Source: Clostridia bacterium
Lineage (GTDB): Bacteria > Bacillota > Clostridia > Oscillospirales > CAG-272
Length of the DNA: 35,291 nucleotides
Assembly (NCBI GenBank): GCA_017504205.1
Contig: JAFVRO010000022.1
Span: 1-35,291 of the forward strand
Reading direction: 5' to 3'
Positions 7,157 through 14,596 of the stretch are shown here, one piece after another; the stretch's first letter is position 1; each line of letters begins with the position of its first letter. The position numbers and the translations under genes are program-made. The notes under the pieces were generated by a model. The model did not search any database. It saw only the letters and a program-made list of their open reading frames with translations, and was not told the DNA's origin.

Positions 7157-8350
7157 ATGTGGGAAAGTATTCTGAATTTTCTTGAAAGCACGGGTATCGT
7201 CCGTCTGTTCACATCCTCGGAGGATCCGTGGATGTGGCTCAAGACGCTTGCCATGTATGCAATCGTTTGCGGTCTCGTGTACTTAGCAGTTGTAAAGCAA
7301 TACGAGCCGCTCCTTCTTCTCCCGATCGCATTTGGTATGCTTCTGGCAAACCTTCCCGGTGCAAACCTGATAGATACCGAGCTATTTCTTTCCGACGGAC
7401 CACTTGACATAGTGAAGGTAGTTCAGCAGGGAAGTCTGCTCGATTTCCTTTATCTCGGTGTTAAGCTCGGTATATTCCCGGCACTCATATTTATGGGCGT
7501 AGGTGCTATGACCGACTTTACCGCGCTTATTGCTAACCCTAAAAGCTTACTTATAGGCGCCGCCGCACAGATTGGCGTGTTCCTTGCATTCTCGGGAGCC
7601 GTCCTCTCAGGCGTATTCTCACCTCAGGAGGCGGCGGCAATAGGCATAATCGCGGGCGCTGACGGTCCGACCGCTATCCAGGTCACCAAAGAACTTGCTC
7701 CCGCACTTCTCAGCTCAATAGCAATTGCCGCATATAGCTATATGGCACTTATCCCAATGATCCAACCGCCGATAATGCGTGCTCTTACTACTAAAAAAGA
7801 ACGTCTCATTAAAATGACCGCCCTCAGAAGAGTAAGCAAGGCGGAAAGACTCATATTCCCGATCCTCGTTACCATCGTAGTTGCTCTCATCGTTCCCGAC
7901 GCGGTAATGCTCGTAGGATTTTTGATGTTCGGTAATATTCTGAACGTCTGCGGAGTCACCGACAGACTCTCCAAGACTGCTCAGAACGGCCTTATGAACG
8001 CCATCACGATATTCCTCGGAGTAACCGTCGGAGCGACCGCAAGCGCAGAGAACTTCCTTCGCATCGAAACCTTCCTGATCATCATACTCGGCTTTTTGGC
8101 ATTCGCAATAGCAACCGCATCAGGACTACTGTTTGCAAAGCTTATGTGCTTCGTCACGGGAGGTAAGATCAATCCTCTCATAGGTGCCGCAGGCGTTTCC
8201 GCAGTACCTATGGCGGCAAGAATGGCGCAAAAGGTTGGCGCCGAAGCAGACCCCACCAACTTCCTTCTTATGCACGCAATGGGCCCCAATGTCGCGGGCA
8301 TTATCGGATCTGCCGTTGCCGCAGGCGTATTCTTAAGTTGGAATTGGTAA
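7157..8350 (+). CDS. oadB: Na+-translocating decarboxylase beta subunit (OadB/MmdB/GcdB)
   Basis: This 397-residue polytopic membrane protein has about nine or more hydrophobic segments. It takes CO2 from carboxybiotin and couples the decarboxylation to Na+ export. The conserved GADGPT sits at residues 167-172; D169 matches the essential Asp of region IIIa in characterised OadB proteins. Other family features are GVGAMTDF (114-121) and the C-terminal AAGVSAVPMAARM segment with HAMGPNVAG. Length is a little under the usual ~430. It starts 15 bases after the biotin carrier gene. Whether the feeding reaction is oxaloacetate or methylmalonyl-CoA decarboxylation depends on the two carboxyltransferases beside it. 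Confidence 0.92.
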   Translation: MWESILNFLESTGIVRLFTSSEDPWMWLKTLAMYAIVCGLVYLAVVKQYEPLLLLPIAFGMLLANLPGANLIDTELFLSDGPLDIVKVVQQGSLLDFLYLGVKLGIFPALIFMGVGAMTDFTALIANPKSLLIGAAAQIGVFLAFSGAVLSGVFSPQEAAAIGIIAGADGPTAIQVTKELAPALLSSIAIAAYSYMALIPMIQPPIMRALTTKKERLIKMTALRRVSKAERLIFPILVTIVVALIVPDAVMLVGFLMFGNILNVCGVTDRLSKTAQNGLMNAITIFLGVTVGATASAENFLRIETFLIIILGFLAFAIATASGLLFAKLMCFVTGGKINPLIGAAGVSAVPMAARMAQKVGAEADPTNFLLMHAMGPNVAGIIGSAVAAGVFLSWNW

Positions 8351-8375
8351 CCCTTCAATAAGGAGATAATTAATT

Positions 8376-9785
8376 ATGTCAGATACAGTAAAACAGGTAA
8401 AGATAACAGAAACCGTCCTTCGCGATGCCCATCAGTCGCTTATGGCAACCCGAATGACGTCCGAAAATATGATTCCCGCACTCGAAATGCTCGATAGCAT
8501 CGGATACCACTCTCTCGAGGCATGGGGCGGCGCAACCTTTGATGCCTGCCTGCGCTTTCTTGATGAAGACCCATGGCACAGACTCCGAATCATCCGTGAT
8601 CACGTAAAGAATACTAAGCTGCAGATGCTCTTCAGAGGACAGAATATCCTCGGATACCGCCATTACGCCGACGATGTCGTTGAATACTTCGTCCAAAAGT
8701 CAATCGCAAACGGTATCGATATTATACGCATCTTCGACGCCCTTAACGATCCGCGTAACCTCAGAACCTCAATAAATGCCGCCAAACGCGAGGGCGGACA
8801 TGTCCAGGCGGCAATCTCATATACTACAAGTCCTGTGCATACAAGCGAGTTTTTCGCTCAGTATGCAAAGCAGCTTGAGGAGATGGGAGCTGATTCTATC
8901 TGTATTAAAGATATGGCAGGACTTCTTACCCCTTACGCCGCATACGAGCTCGTTACCGCATTGAAGCAGACGGTGTCGCTTCCTATACAGCTTCATACAC
9001 ACTATACCTCAGGTCTTGCCTCTATGACGATCCTTAAAGCGGTCGAGGCAGGTGTCGATGTAGTTGACACGGCTCTCTCTCCCTTCTCACTCGGTACGTC
9101 TCAGGCTCCTACTGAGGCAATAGTTGCCGCACTTCGCGGAACTGAATACGATACGGGACTTTCTCTTGAATCCCTCGACGGACTTACAAAATACTTCACC
9201 GGACTTCGTGAAAAATATCTTGCGGAAGGTCTTATCGACCCCACCGTTCTCAAGGTCGACGTCAACGCACTTATCTATCAAGTTCCCGGAGGAATGCTCT
9301 CCAACCTTATTTCTCAGCTTAAAAATGCAGGCAAATCCGAGCTTCTTGGAGCCGTGCTTGAGGAGGTTCCACGCGTAAGAGCAGACGCAGGATATCCTCC
9401 GCTTGTTACACCGTCATCGCAGATCGTCGGAACTCAGGCGGTTATGAACGTGCTGCTCGGACAGAGGTACGAGCGCGTTACAAAGGAATTCAAGGGCCTT
9501 ATAAAGGGCGAATACGGCAAGACTCCAATGCCGATAGACCCCGAGCTTCGCCATAGCATACTTGGCGACGAAGAGCCCATCACCTGCCGTCCCGCAGATC
9601 TCATCGCTCCCGAGCTTGACCGTGCAAGATCCGAGATCCTGCAATATCTTACTCAGGATGAGGATGTGCTTTCGTATGCACTGTTCGAACAGGTCGCACT
9701 CAAATTCTTTGAAAAACGCAAAATGAGGACGTACGGACTTGATGCCACAACATCCGATCCCAAGCGCGGAATTCATAGCGTATAA
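8376..9785 (+). CDS. oadA: Oxaloacetate decarboxylase alpha / pyruvate carboxylase B carboxyltransferase (5S-like)
   Basis: This 469-residue TIM-barrel carboxyltransferase would move CO2 between oxaloacetate/pyruvate and biotin. Hallmarks are TVLRDAHQSL (13-22, metal-binding Asp), LEAWGGATFD, LFRGQNILGY, the biotin-contacting CIKDMAG lysine, and the metal-binding His pair in LHTHYTSG, followed by the conserved PycB/OadA C-terminal region. There is no fused biotinyl domain, so it must use the separate carrier gene in the operon, like transcarboxylase 5S and split OadA proteins. It is the last operon gene, with AAGGAG before the ATG and a terminator just after. Confidence 0.93.
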   Translation: MSDTVKQVKITETVLRDAHQSLMATRMTSENMIPALEMLDSIGYHSLEAWGGATFDACLRFLDEDPWHRLRIIRDHVKNTKLQMLFRGQNILGYRHYADDVVEYFVQKSIANGIDIIRIFDALNDPRNLRTSINAAKREGGHVQAAISYTTSPVHTSEFFAQYAKQLEEMGADSICIKDMAGLLTPYAAYELVTALKQTVSLPIQLHTHYTSGLASMTILKAVEAGVDVVDTALSPFSLGTSQAPTEAIVAALRGTEYDTGLSLESLDGLTKYFTGLREKYLAEGLIDPTVLKVDVNALIYQVPGGMLSNLISQLKNAGKSELLGAVLEEVPRVRADAGYPPLVTPSSQIVGTQAVMNVLLGQRYERVTKEFKGLIKGEYGKTPMPIDPELRHSILGDEEPITCRPADLIAPELDRARSEILQYLTQDEDVLSYALFEQVALKFFEKRKMRTYGLDATTSDPKRGIHSV

Positions 9786-9791
9786 ATGTTC

Positions 9792-9820
9792 AGGTCTGTC
9801 TCTTTTGAGCCGGACCTTTT
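9792..9820 (+). terminator. Intrinsic terminator of the decarboxylase operon
   Basis: An 11-position stem (AGGTCTGTCTC with GAGCCGGACCT, one mismatch and one wobble) closes on a TTTT loop and is followed by a short T-run. Confidence 0.7.
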
Positions 9821-9886
9821 ACCATTATCTGCCTTGCACAATATGAATAATAATGCTTCCATAAAGTCAATACTTCCTAATACAGC

Positions 9887-9907
9887 TACCCGAATAATTA
9901 CCCGAAT
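9887..9907. repeat. 9-bp direct repeat just upstream of sigG
   Basis: TACCCGAAT occurs at 9887-9895 and 9899-9907, 12 bases apart, immediately before the GGGAG ribosome binding site of sigG. It could be a tandem operator or part of the leader. No confident SigF/SigG-type or sigma-A promoter was found in 9821-9918. Confidence 0.6.
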
Positions 9908-9918
9908 GGGAGATAAAT

Positions 9919-10686
9919 ATGTATAATAAAGTGGAAATATGCGGCGTAAATACCGCAAAACTTAAAACCTTGACCGACGCCGAAAAGCATGATCTGCTGT
10001 TAGCAACAAAATCAGGGGATATGAATGCCCGCGACAAACTGTTTATGGGAAACCTACGCCTCGTGCTCAGCATTATCCAACGCTTCAGTAACCGTAAGGA
10101 AAATATGGACGACCTTTTTCAGGTCGGATGCATCGGGCTGATAAAGGCGATAGACAATTTTAACATGGATCTCGACGTCAAACTCAGCACCTATGCGTGT
10201 CCAATGATAATAGGCGAAATACGCAGATATCTGCGCGACAACAACGCAGTGAGGATCAGCCGTTCCGTGCGAGATCTTGCCTATCGCGCACTGCAAGCAA
10301 GGGAAGAGCTTACAAGCGATAAAGGCGAGCCCACACTTGATGCTATTGCCGTATACCTTGGAGAAAAAAAGGAAAACGTCTTGAGAGCAATGGAGGCTAT
10401 CGTCGAGCCTATTTCAATATATGAACCCGTATACAGTGAAAACGGTGACTCCATCTATGTTATAGATCAGCTGAGTGATAACGATGCCGTCGAAAATAAC
10501 TGGCTTGAGAGCGTTGCCTTAAGAGAAGCTCTCAAAAAGCTTGGTGAGCGCGAGCGCACCATAATAAATATGCGCTATTATAATAACAAAACCCAGATGC
10601 AGATCGCTGAGGAGATCGGAATATCTCAGGCTCAGGTATCAAGACTTGAAAAAAGCGCACTCGAAAAAATGCGAAAGCAGATATGA
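9919..10686 (+). CDS. sigG: Forespore-specific RNA polymerase sigma factor SigG
   Basis: This 255-residue sigma-70 family protein directs late forespore transcription during endospore formation. The N-terminus NKVEICGVNTAKL is the diagnostic SigG segment, absent from SigF and SigB. Region 2 includes NLRLVLSIIQRF and DDLFQVGCIGLIKAIDNF (64-81) and MIIGEIRRYLRDNN; region 4 ends in the helix-turn-helix TQMQIAEEIGISQAQVSRLE (225-244). GGGAG precedes the ATG. The immediate upstream gene is oadA, not the sigE-spoIIGA pair that usually precedes sigG. A strong terminator follows. Its presence marks the organism as a spore-former, at least by ancestry. Confidence 0.95.
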   Translation: MYNKVEICGVNTAKLKTLTDAEKHDLLLATKSGDMNARDKLFMGNLRLVLSIIQRFSNRKENMDDLFQVGCIGLIKAIDNFNMDLDVKLSTYACPMIIGEIRRYLRDNNAVRISRSVRDLAYRALQAREELTSDKGEPTLDAIAVYLGEKKENVLRAMEAIVEPISIYEPVYSENGDSIYVIDQLSDNDAVENNWLESVALREALKKLGERERTIINMRYYNNKTQMQIAEEIGISQAQVSRLEKSALEKMRKQI

Positions 10687-10701
10687 TGCGTCATACCTCA
10701 G

Positions 10702-10740
10702 AATACCGTTTCATATATTATGTATGAAACGGTATTTTTT
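10702..10740 (+). terminator. Intrinsic terminator between sigG and the carboxypeptidase gene
   Basis: A 14-bp perfect stem (AATACCGTTTCATA and its complement at 10723-10736) with a 7-base loop runs into six Ts. The T-run abuts the AAGGAG ribosome binding site of the next gene, so that gene is reached either by read-through or from a promoter overlapping this hairpin. Confidence 0.85.
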
Positions 10741-10753
10741 AAGGAGAAACATA

Positions 10754-11941
10754 ATGAAGATCAAATTACTCGCACTGTTCATGGCAATACTACTGCCACT
10801 CTTGCTTTTACATACCTCAGCAAATGCCTCTGAAAGCTCACCTGAATCCGACACATACACACTTGAAACCGTAGAAGACGGTTCCCTTTCCCTGAATTGC
10901 GTAAGCGCTCTCCTTATGGAGGCGTCAACCGGTACCGTCCTCTATGAGCAAAATGCCGACGAAATGCTTCCTCCCGCATCCGTTACTAAAGTAATGACGT
11001 TGCTTCTGGTTATGGAAGCAATCGATTCGGGCGCTATAAAATTGGACGATACCGTAACGGTAAGCGCGAACGCCGCGTCAATGGGAGGCTCTCAGGTGTT
11101 TCTGAAGGAGGGCGAGCAGATGAGCGTCGAGGATATGCTCAAATGCGTGGTTATAGCTTCCGCTAACGATGCGGCGGTAGCCCTTGCCGAGCATATCTGC
11201 GGAAACGAAAGCACCTTTGTCGCCCGAATGAACGAAAGAGCCAAGGAACTCGGAATGGTGAATACGGTGTTTGAAAACACAAACGGACTTGACGATACTG
11301 CAGTGTCACACCTTACAAGCGCAAGAGATATTGCTATAATGTCGCGTGAACTTATCAAACACGAAAAAATTCTTGAATATAGCTCTATCTGGATGGATAC
11401 CGTCCGAAACGGCGAATTCGGCCTTACCAACACCAATCGACTTGTTCGCTTCTATAAAGGCTGCACAGGGCTTAAAACAGGCTCGACCGCAAAGGCAGGC
11501 TTTTGCATCAGCGCAACAGCAGAAAGAGAAGGTATGAGCCTCATCTGCGTAATAATGGGCGCCGAGAGCCGCGACATACGAAATGCACAGGCAACTGCGC
11601 TCCTCGATTGGGGCTTTGCAAGCTACGCGCTTTATCATGCAGACGGCGGCGATACTCAACCCATATCAGTGCGCGGAGGGCAAAAAAACAAAGTTAACGC
11701 ATCCTACCCGGAATTTTCCTGCATACTTCCTAAGTCCGAAATATCTGCAGTTAAAAGTGATATCTCAATGCAGACCGAACTTACTGCCCCGATAAAAAAC
11801 GGCGACGAGATCGGAAGGGTCACGTATTCCTGCAATGGAAAAACAATAGGTGAGGTAGCGATAACCGTCGCCGAGGACGTTGAAAGGCTGACTTTCTGGC
11901 AGATATTTCTTCGTATGCTTTCAATTTATACTCTGAAATAG
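10754..11941 (+). CDS. D-alanyl-D-alanine carboxypeptidase (S11 family, DacF/DacB-like)
   Basis: This 395-residue secreted penicillin-binding protein would trim the terminal D-Ala of peptidoglycan stem peptides. All three active-site motifs are present: S76-V-T-K79, S136-A-N138 and K241-T-G. Residues 1-25 are a signal peptide (K-I-K, a leucine-rich core, cleavage after ANA). After the catalytic domain comes a PBP5-type C-terminal domain, ending in an amphipathic tail that may sit on the membrane. The start at 10754 is set by AAGGAG eight bases upstream and by the signal peptide; an in-frame ATG at 10646 lies inside sigG. Adjacency to sigG suggests the sporulation enzyme DacF, but DacA/DacB-like roles cannot be excluded. 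Confidence 0.9.
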   Translation: MKIKLLALFMAILLPLLLLHTSANASESSPESDTYTLETVEDGSLSLNCVSALLMEASTGTVLYEQNADEMLPPASVTKVMTLLLVMEAIDSGAIKLDDTVTVSANAASMGGSQVFLKEGEQMSVEDMLKCVVIASANDAAVALAEHICGNESTFVARMNERAKELGMVNTVFENTNGLDDTAVSHLTSARDIAIMSRELIKHEKILEYSSIWMDTVRNGEFGLTNTNRLVRFYKGCTGLKTGSTAKAGFCISATAEREGMSLICVIMGAESRDIRNAQATALLDWGFASYALYHADGGDTQPISVRGGQKNKVNASYPEFSCILPKSEISAVKSDISMQTELTAPIKNGDEIGRVTYSCNGKTIGEVAITVAEDVERLTFWQIFLRMLSIYTLK

Positions 11942-12012
11942 AACATTTTGTAAAACAATCGTAGTTTTTGCTGTGAAATTCAATAAATTCCTAAAAATTT
12001 GATGGAAATGGG

Positions 12013-12041
12013 TTGCAAAAAATACGGAAATGTAGTACAAT
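12013..12041 (+). promoter_or_regulatory. Sigma-A promoter of pgi
   Basis: TTGCAA, a 17-base spacer and TACAAT. The predicted start near 12048 lies downstream of the in-frame ATGs at 11999 and 12044, which supports the pgi start at 12083. Confidence 0.7.
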
Positions 12042-12082
12042 ATATGTGTGAAAAAATATTCAAAGGTAGGTTCACATCAGCA

Positions 12083-13417
12083 ATGTCATTGTTTTTAAAT
12101 AGCGGATACATCGGAGAGCTTGTAACCGACAAAGAACTCGACTATATAGCACCGTATGTAAAAACCGCTCACGATTGTCTCAGATCCAAAAGTGCTCAGG
12201 GAAGCGATTTCCTCGGATGGATTGATCTCCCCGAATGCTACGATAAGACCGAATTTGCCGCTATAAAGCAAAGCGCAGAGAAAATCCAAAACAACTGCGA
12301 TGTTTTTATAGTGATCGGTATCGGCGGATCTTATCTCGGTGCAAGAGCAGTTATTGAGTATCTTAAATCCCCACTTTATAACAACCTTAAGAAGGATACG
12401 CCCGACATATATTTCGCAGGCTGTAATATTAGTTCATCTTATCTTAACGAGCTCCTTGCTATCTGCGAAGGAAGAGACGTAAGCATAAACGTTATATCCA
12501 AGTCAGGAACCACAACCGAGCCCGCTATCGCGTTCAGAATTTTCAGAGAGCTCCTTGAGAAGAAATACGGAACCGAAGGCGCAAAGGATCACATCTTTGT
12601 TACCACCGACCGCGCGAAGGGAACACTCAAGAATTTTGCGGACACTATGGGATATCAGACCTTCGTCGTCCCTGATGATGTCGGAGGAAGATTCTCCGTG
12701 CTTTCAGCAGTCGGACTTCTCCCAATCGCAGTTGCAGGTATCGATATTGATGCTTTGATGGACGGCGCCGCAGCCGCAAGACTTGCGTACAACAATCCCG
12801 ATCTTGCAACCAACGATTGCTATAAATACGCAGCTCTGCGCAATATCCTTTACCGCAAGGGCAAGACTACGGAGATCCTCGTAGGATACGAAACCTATGC
12901 CACTATGTTTAACGAGTGGTGGAAGCAGCTCTACGGAGAAAGCGAAGGAAAGGATAATAAGGGACTTTTCCCCGCATCCGTCATCTTCACAACCGACCTT
13001 CATTCACTCGGTCAGTATATACAGGACGGAATGCGTACGATGTTTGAAACCGTTATCTCGGTAAAGGATCCCGGTTGTACTCTCGCAGTACCGTACGATT
13101 CCGCAAATATTGACGGCCTTAACTACCTTGCAGGCAGAGATCTTGACGAAGTAAATAAAAAGGCTATGCAGGGAACACTCTTTGCACATATGGATGGCGG
13201 AGTTCCCAATATAGTTATAGAGGTTGAGGATAGAAGTGAGCGTTCATTGGGATATATGATCTACTTCTTCGAGCTTGCGTGCGCTATTTCAGGCTATCTG
13301 CTCGGCGTAAACCCCTTTGATCAACCCGGTGTTGAATCATACAAGAAGAATATGTTTGCTCTCTTGGGTAAGCCCGGATACGAGGAGCAAAAGAAGCTTC
13401 TTGAAGAAAGAATGTAA
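12083..13417 (+). CDS. pgi: Glucose-6-phosphate isomerase
   Basis: This 444-residue enzyme interconverts glucose 6-phosphate and fructose 6-phosphate in glycolysis. Visible motifs include [11 protein letters not shown], the phosphate-binding [24 protein letters not shown] (PGI signature 1), the catalytic region [10 protein letters not shown] and [11 protein letters not shown] (signature 2, catalytic Lys). The length fits the ~450-residue Gram-positive form. In-frame ATGs at 11999 and 12044 were rejected because they lie upstream of or within the predicted promoter/start region. The chosen ATG has only a loosely spaced AGGTAGG site 12 bases upstream, so the exact start is less certain than the identity. 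A small P-loop gene follows 36 bases later. Confidence 0.93.
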   Translation: MSLFLNSGYIGELVTDKELDYIAPYVKTAHDCLRSKSAQGSDFLGWIDLPECYDKTEFAAIKQSAEKIQNNCDVFIVIGIGGSYLGARAVIEYLKSPLYNNLKKDTPDIYFAGCNISSSYLNELLAICEGRDVSINVISKSGTTTEPAIAFRIFRELLEKKYGTEGAKDHIFVTTDRAKGTLKNFADTMGYQTFVVPDDVGGRFSVLSAVGLLPIAVAGIDIDALMDGAAAARLAYNNPDLATNDCYKYAALRNILYRKGKTTEILVGYETYATMFNEWWKQLYGESEGKDNKGLFPASVIFTTDLHSLGQYIQDGMRTMFETVISVKDPGCTLAVPYDSANIDGLNYLAGRDLDEVNKKAMQGTLFAHMDGGVPNIVIEVEDRSERSLGYMIYFFELACAISGYLLGVNPFDQPGVESYKKNMFALLGKPGYEEQKKLLEERM

Positions 13418-13453
13418 AAAAGAAATTCACATATAACTTTAACGGAGGATAAT

Positions 13454-13864
13454 ATGTTAAAAATCATTATCGGTGTAAAAGGCACAGGAAAAACAAAAAT
13501 GCTCATCGAGGAAGTACATAAGGCACTCGATGCAACCAAAGGCGACGTCGTATGCGTAGAGAGAGGAACAACTCTTCGCTATAGTATAAGCCACAAAGCA
13601 CGTCTGGTAGATGCAGACGAGTACGGCATTAATAACGCAAGCGCACTCTACGGCTTCGTTTCAGGTATCCTTGCCAGCAACCATGACGTAACCGATCTCT
13701 TTATCGACCATACCTACAATATCTGCCAGAGAGATAACGACGCATTCGAAAACCTGCTCGTTCAGCTCGATAAGCTCAGCAATAAGCTCGGCGTAAACGT
13801 TATTCTCACCTCCTCAATTCCCGTAGAGGAAGCAACGGATAAGATGAAATCGTATCTTCTTTAA
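13454..13864 (+). CDS. Small P-loop ATP-binding protein of unknown function
   Basis: This 136-residue protein begins almost at once with a Walker A motif, GVKGTGKT (7-14), and has a Walker B-like strand, DLFIDH, in mid-protein. NVILTSSIP near residues 115-123 resembles a sensor strand. It is a minimal RecA/AAA-like core with no added domain or membrane segment. I do not recognise a characterised family. GGAGG precedes its ATG, and it lies 36 bases after pgi with no visible promoter, so it is probably cotranscribed with pgi. A terminator follows. Confidence 0.75.
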   Translation: MLKIIIGVKGTGKTKMLIEEVHKALDATKGDVVCVERGTTLRYSISHKARLVDADEYGINNASALYGFVSGILASNHDVTDLFIDHTYNICQRDNDAFENLLVQLDKLSNKLGVNVILTSSIPVEEATDKMKSYLL

Positions 13865-13883
13865 TCATAAATAAAGAAAAATT

Positions 13884-13915
13884 GCACGTCGGACATTTGT
13901 CAGGCGTGCTTTTTT
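13884..13915 (+). terminator. Intrinsic terminator after the pgi-P-loop gene pair
   Basis: GCACG pairs with CGTGC around an inner GACA/TGTC stem and is followed by six Ts. Confidence 0.7.
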
Positions 13916-13921
13916 ATCTGC

Positions 13922-13967
13922 ATGTAAAACAAAGCATCCGTCAAGCTTGTAGCTTAACGGATGCTTT
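13922..13967 (-). terminator. Intrinsic terminator of the ylxM-ffh-rpsP-khpA operon
   Basis: AAAGCATCCGT at 13931 pairs with its complement ending at 13967, extended inward by AAGC/GCTT after one mismatch. Read on the minus strand it is followed by TTTGTTTT. It lies about 20 bases past the khpA stop. Confidence 0.85.
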
Positions 13968-13987
13968 AGTCCTTCCGTCATATCAGA

Positions 13988-14224
13988 CTATCTGATCTCG
14001 ACGTTGACCTTCTTTCCGGAACCGCTTGCAGCCGCCTTGATTACGGTTCTGATCGCCTTGGCGATCTTTCCGTGTCGGCCGATGACCATTCCCATATCGT
14101 CAGCATCGACGTTCAGAGTTAACGTAATACTGTTGCTGTCTTCAACTACGGTAACGTTAACACTGTCGGGATTGTTGACAATGGATCGTGCGATATCGCT
14201 CAGTGTTTCCTTCAAATCAATCAT
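13988..14224 (-). CDS. khpA: KH-domain RNA-binding protein KhpA
   Basis: This 78-residue protein is one type II KH domain with the RNA-binding loop GRHG at residues 49-52, inside MGMVIGRHGKIAKAIRTVI. KhpA (YlqC) usually works with the Jag/KhpB protein in RNA binding linked to cell division and wall growth in Gram-positive bacteria. It lies 20 bases after rpsP, the standard arrangement, and GGAGAG precedes the ATG. In many Firmicutes rimM and trmD come next; here the operon stops at a terminator. Confidence 0.93.
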   Translation of the reverse strand: MIDLKETLSDIARSIVNNPDSVNVTVVEDSNSITLTLNVDADDMGMVIGRHGKIAKAIRTVIKAAASGSGKKVNVEIR

Positions 14225-14244
14225 TTGCTACTCTCCTGTGCAAA

Positions 14245-14490
14245 TTAGTCGATTATGCCGGATTTCTTGAGAAGTGCTTTAACAGTTTCAGTGGGCTGTG
14301 CGCCGTTGGAGATCCAGGTCTTTGCCTTTTCAGCGTCGATCTTAACCTCTGCAGGGTTGGTGAGAGGGTTGTAAGTACCGATCTCCTCGATGAAACGGCC
14401 GTCACGGGGTGAGCGGCTATCTGCTACGATTACACGGTAAAAGGGAGCCTTCTTTGATCCCATTCTTCTGAGTCTGATTTTAACTGCCAT
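14245..14490 (-). CDS. rpsP: 30S ribosomal protein S16
   Basis: This 81-residue protein is the standard length for S16 and shows the conserved start [19 protein letters not shown], then [21 protein letters not shown]. It binds 16S rRNA during small-subunit assembly. The strong GGAGG site and the 106-base AT-rich gap after ffh leave room for a processing site or weak internal promoter, which would suit its higher expression; none was clear enough to call. Confidence 0.97.
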   Translation of the reverse strand: MAVKIRLRRMGSKKAPFYRVIVADSRSPRDGRFIEEIGTYNPLTNPAEVKIDAEKAKTWISNGAQPTETVKALLKKSGIID

Positions 14491-14596
14491 GATTGTTTTC
14501 CTCCATAAATTTGTAAATATATTTTTTATTTTTTTCTTTATAATAATCCGTAAATTCTTGATAAACGGAAATATTCAATATTGATTATAACAGAAG

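Noticed and set aside
9821-9918. SigF/SigG-type or sigma-A promoter for sigG
   Set aside because: GAATA-like boxes exist, but none is paired with a correctly spaced CATNNTA or TATAAT element.
11999-12082. Longer N-terminus for glucose-6-phosphate isomerase
   Set aside because: The added 28 residues are not Pgi-like and their coding region overlaps the predicted promoter and transcription start.
14491-14596. Internal promoter or terminator between ffh and rpsP
   Set aside because: The gap is AT-rich with a weak CCGT/ACGG hairpin and partial -10 boxes, but no combination was convincing.
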